A stretch of 64,000 nucleotides of DNA from positions 4,591,740 to 4,655,739 of the forward strand of contig NZ_CP014222.1 of the NCBI RefSeq assembly GCF_000969645.2, in the 5' to 3' direction. The notes under the pieces were generated by a model. It saw only the letters and a program-made list of their open reading frames with translations. It did no database searches and was not told the origin of the DNA. This DNA is from Janthinobacterium sp. B9-8 (GTDB lineage Bacteria > Pseudomonadota > Gammaproteobacteria > Burkholderiales > Chitinibacteraceae). Below are positions 62,607 to 64,000 of the stretch, piece by piece. Each line of letters begins with the position of its first letter. Within the stretch, counting starts at the first letter, position 1. A program made the translations under genes and the position numbers.

Positions 62607-62711
62607 TGCGAAGCCGTCGGTTTCCATGAGCGGATTTGCGTGATTGATGCTAATTGCTCTTTAGAGCAAATTCAGGCCGAGCTAGCAAAGATACTGGGCA
62701 CCCTACTTTAA
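62523..62711 (+). repeat. Tandem duplication of the 3' end of tmk
   Basis: Copy 1 is the last 84 bases of tmk (62523-62606); copy 2 is 62628-62711. They match at 75 of 84 positions (about 89%) with no gap, and 21 unrelated bases lie between them. Both end CTTTAA. Copy 2 is not translated as part of tmk and lies just before holB. Confidence 0.92.
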
Positions 62712-62719
62712 CCAGAGCA

Positions 62720-63751
62720 ATGAGTGCCACGATGAAAACACTTTACCCTTGGCAAGCAGCGCCTTGGTCGCAATTGATGCGTGAAATTGATCGCCTGCCA
62801 CACGCCATGCTGATCACGGGTGAGGAAGGTATCGGAAAAAAGCGCTTTGCAGAATACCTGGCGCAATTTCTGCTCTGCGAAGACGAAGCAAAAACCACTG
62901 CACCATGTGGTGTATGCGATGGTTGCCGCTGGTATCTGGCAGGTAATCATCCTGATTTTCGGCTGGTTTCTCCAGAAGACGGGGATGGGGAAGCGAGTGA
63001 AGATGCCAAACCTAAGCGTAAATCGCAGGTGATTGGCGTTGATGATATTCGTGATCTGGCTGATTTTGTGAATCTGACGGCACATAGAAAGGGCATTCGT
63101 GTGACCTTGGTGTATCCGGCAGAGGCATTAAATATTGCCGCCGCCAATGCTTTTTTAAAAACGCTGGAAGAGCCGCCATCTGGTGCCGTGTTTATCTTGG
63201 TATCCAATCACTGGCGGCGCTTATTGCCTACGATACGTAGTCGCTGCCGGGTGTTTCCTATGGCCACTCCCGATCAAACTGCGGCAATGGCATGGCTGGC
63301 GCAGCAGCAAGTGGTTAACCCTGCTTTGCATTTATCGCATACGGGCGGCGCACCTTTGGCTGCACTGGATGATGCCAGTGCAGAGTGGTTGCCTAATCGT
63401 AAAGCGTTTTTAGCGCATATTGCCAATCCGGCGGCTTTAGATGTGCTGGCAGTGGCTGCGGAGCTAGAAAAGGCTAAACTGGAAATGGCATTAGTAGTTG
63501 GCTGGTTGCAAAAGTGGGTGCATGATTTAATCAATATAAAGATGACGGGCAAACTTCGCTATTATCCTGATTGGGATAGCGATTTACGCCGCATCGCGAC
63601 TCAATCATCTGCCTTTTTTCATTACACAGATCGTTTGAATGAAGCCATGCGTCTTGCGCATCACCCTTTAAATCAGCGATTAGTGTTTGAATCTTTATTG
63701 TTTGCTTACTTGGATGCACTGCGTGGTAAAAGCAGTAAGGGAAGAAAATGA
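62720..63751 (+). CDS. holB: DNA polymerase III delta' subunit
   Basis: A 343-aa clamp-loader subunit. The RecA-like domain (LITGEEGIGKKRFAEYLAQ, about 34-52), zinc-type cysteines (APCGVCDGC) and sensor segment (LKTLEEPPSGAVFILVS) are typical. As in other delta' proteins the P-loop is not a functional ATPase site. ATG 62720 is chosen; ATG 62732 is possible. The stop overlaps the next gene's start (ATGA). Confidence 0.93.
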   Translation: MSATMKTLYPWQAAPWSQLMREIDRLPHAMLITGEEGIGKKRFAEYLAQFLLCEDEAKTTAPCGVCDGCRWYLAGNHPDFRLVSPEDGDGEASEDAKPKRKSQVIGVDDIRDLADFVNLTAHRKGIRVTLVYPAEALNIAAANAFLKTLEEPPSGAVFILVSNHWRRLLPTIRSRCRVFPMATPDQTAAMAWLAQQQVVNPALHLSHTGGAPLAALDDASAEWLPNRKAFLAHIANPAALDVLAVAAELEKAKLEMALVVGWLQKWVHDLINIKMTGKLRYYPDWDSDLRRIATQSSAFFHYTDRLNEAMRLAHHPLNQRLVFESLLFAYLDALRGKSSKGRK

Positions 63752-64000
63752 GTGAACCTATTAAAGCACCGGTCTCGCGCCCTGGTGTGTTATCACTAAA
63801 TATTAAAGAAAAAGCCGCTTTATATGCTTCATACATGCCTTTTATAAAGGGGGGCGGGATTTTTATTCCGACCAATAAGGCCTATGTATTGGGCGATGAA
63901 GTTTTTATGCTGTTATCTCTTTTAGATGATCCGGCCAAAATTGCAGTATCAGGCAATGTGGTCTGGATTACGCCTCAGGGTGCGAATAATAATCACCAGC
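63748..64000 (+). CDS. pilZ: PilZ-domain protein, type IV pilus type (5' part)
   Basis: First 84 codons of a gene translationally coupled to holB. The product begins MSEPIKAPVSRPGVLSLNIK and continues with GGGIFIPTNKAYVLGDEVFM and GNVVWITPQG, which match the short type IV pilus PilZ proteins rather than c-di-GMP receptors; the RxxxR motif of c-di-GMP binders is not seen in the part available. The holB-pilZ order is usual. Cut by the window end. Confidence 0.9.
   Translation, partial: MSEPIKAPVSRPGVLSLNIKEKAALYASYMPFIKGGGIFIPTNKAYVLGDEVFMLLSLLDDPAKIAVSGNVVWITPQGANNNHQ

Overview
The window is one stretch of a bacterial chromosome, almost fully coding and of moderate base composition. Gene content points to a motile, Gram-negative betaproteobacterium, probably Neisseriales and possibly close to Iodobacter/Chromobacteriaceae. 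The evidence is EarP next to an arginine-type elongation factor P, BamD next to RluD, a complete flagellar export gate and LPS-type outer-membrane functions. The placement is an inference from protein resemblance; no 16S rRNA gene is present.

Layout. 1-9.4 kb: the 5' part of mpl, two convergent c-di-GMP signalling genes, oligopeptidase A, a KefB/KefC-type antiporter, and the earP-efp pair. 9.4-14 kb: a secreted S9 prolyl oligopeptidase and uvrB. 14.0-18.8 kb: an accessory stretch with an AT-rich gene for a six-repeat propeller-like protein of unknown role, a GC-rich non-coding island, an M29-like metallopeptidase, and a small HTH regulator paired with a stand-alone Clp N-domain protein. 18.8-32.2 kb: metabolic and regulatory genes (acs, methyltransferase, a frameshifted lipoprotein, GNAT, LysE exporter divergent from a MocR regulator, AraC-GyrI, phytase-like lipoprotein, yjcH-actP, LysR). 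32.2-36.3 kb: rpmB-rpmG, ftsK, and a PlsC-like acyltransferase.

36.4-53.5 kb is a flagellar region in two divergent arms. The minus arm runs flhB-flhA-flhF-flhG, then a four-gene MCE/Mla-type lipid-transport operon, then fliA-motC. The plus arm runs fliK-fliL-fliM-fliN-fliO-fliP-fliQ-fliR and starts from a clear sigma-54 promoter. Together they encode the export gate (FlhA, FlhB, FliO, FliP, FliQ, FliR), hook-length control, C-ring parts, placement and number control (FlhF, FlhG), a stator subunit and sigma-28.

53.6-64 kb is housekeeping: folE2, a cold-shock protein, ybdD-cstA, a ZIP metal transporter, pgeF, rluD divergent from bamD, a four-tRNA cluster (Ala-Glu-Arg-Glu), then tmk, holB and the start of a PilZ gene.

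Acetate and pyruvate/peptide scavenging is represented three times (acs, yjcH-actP, cstA-ybdD). The most unusual items are the propeller protein built from a duplicated three-repeat unit, the HTH/ClpN pair with a palindrome over its own start codon, an FlhG that keeps its FlhF-activating motif but lacks the Walker A lysines, and a tandem duplication of the 3' end of tmk. I found no CRISPR array, rRNA, insertion sequence, prophage or plasmid origin.
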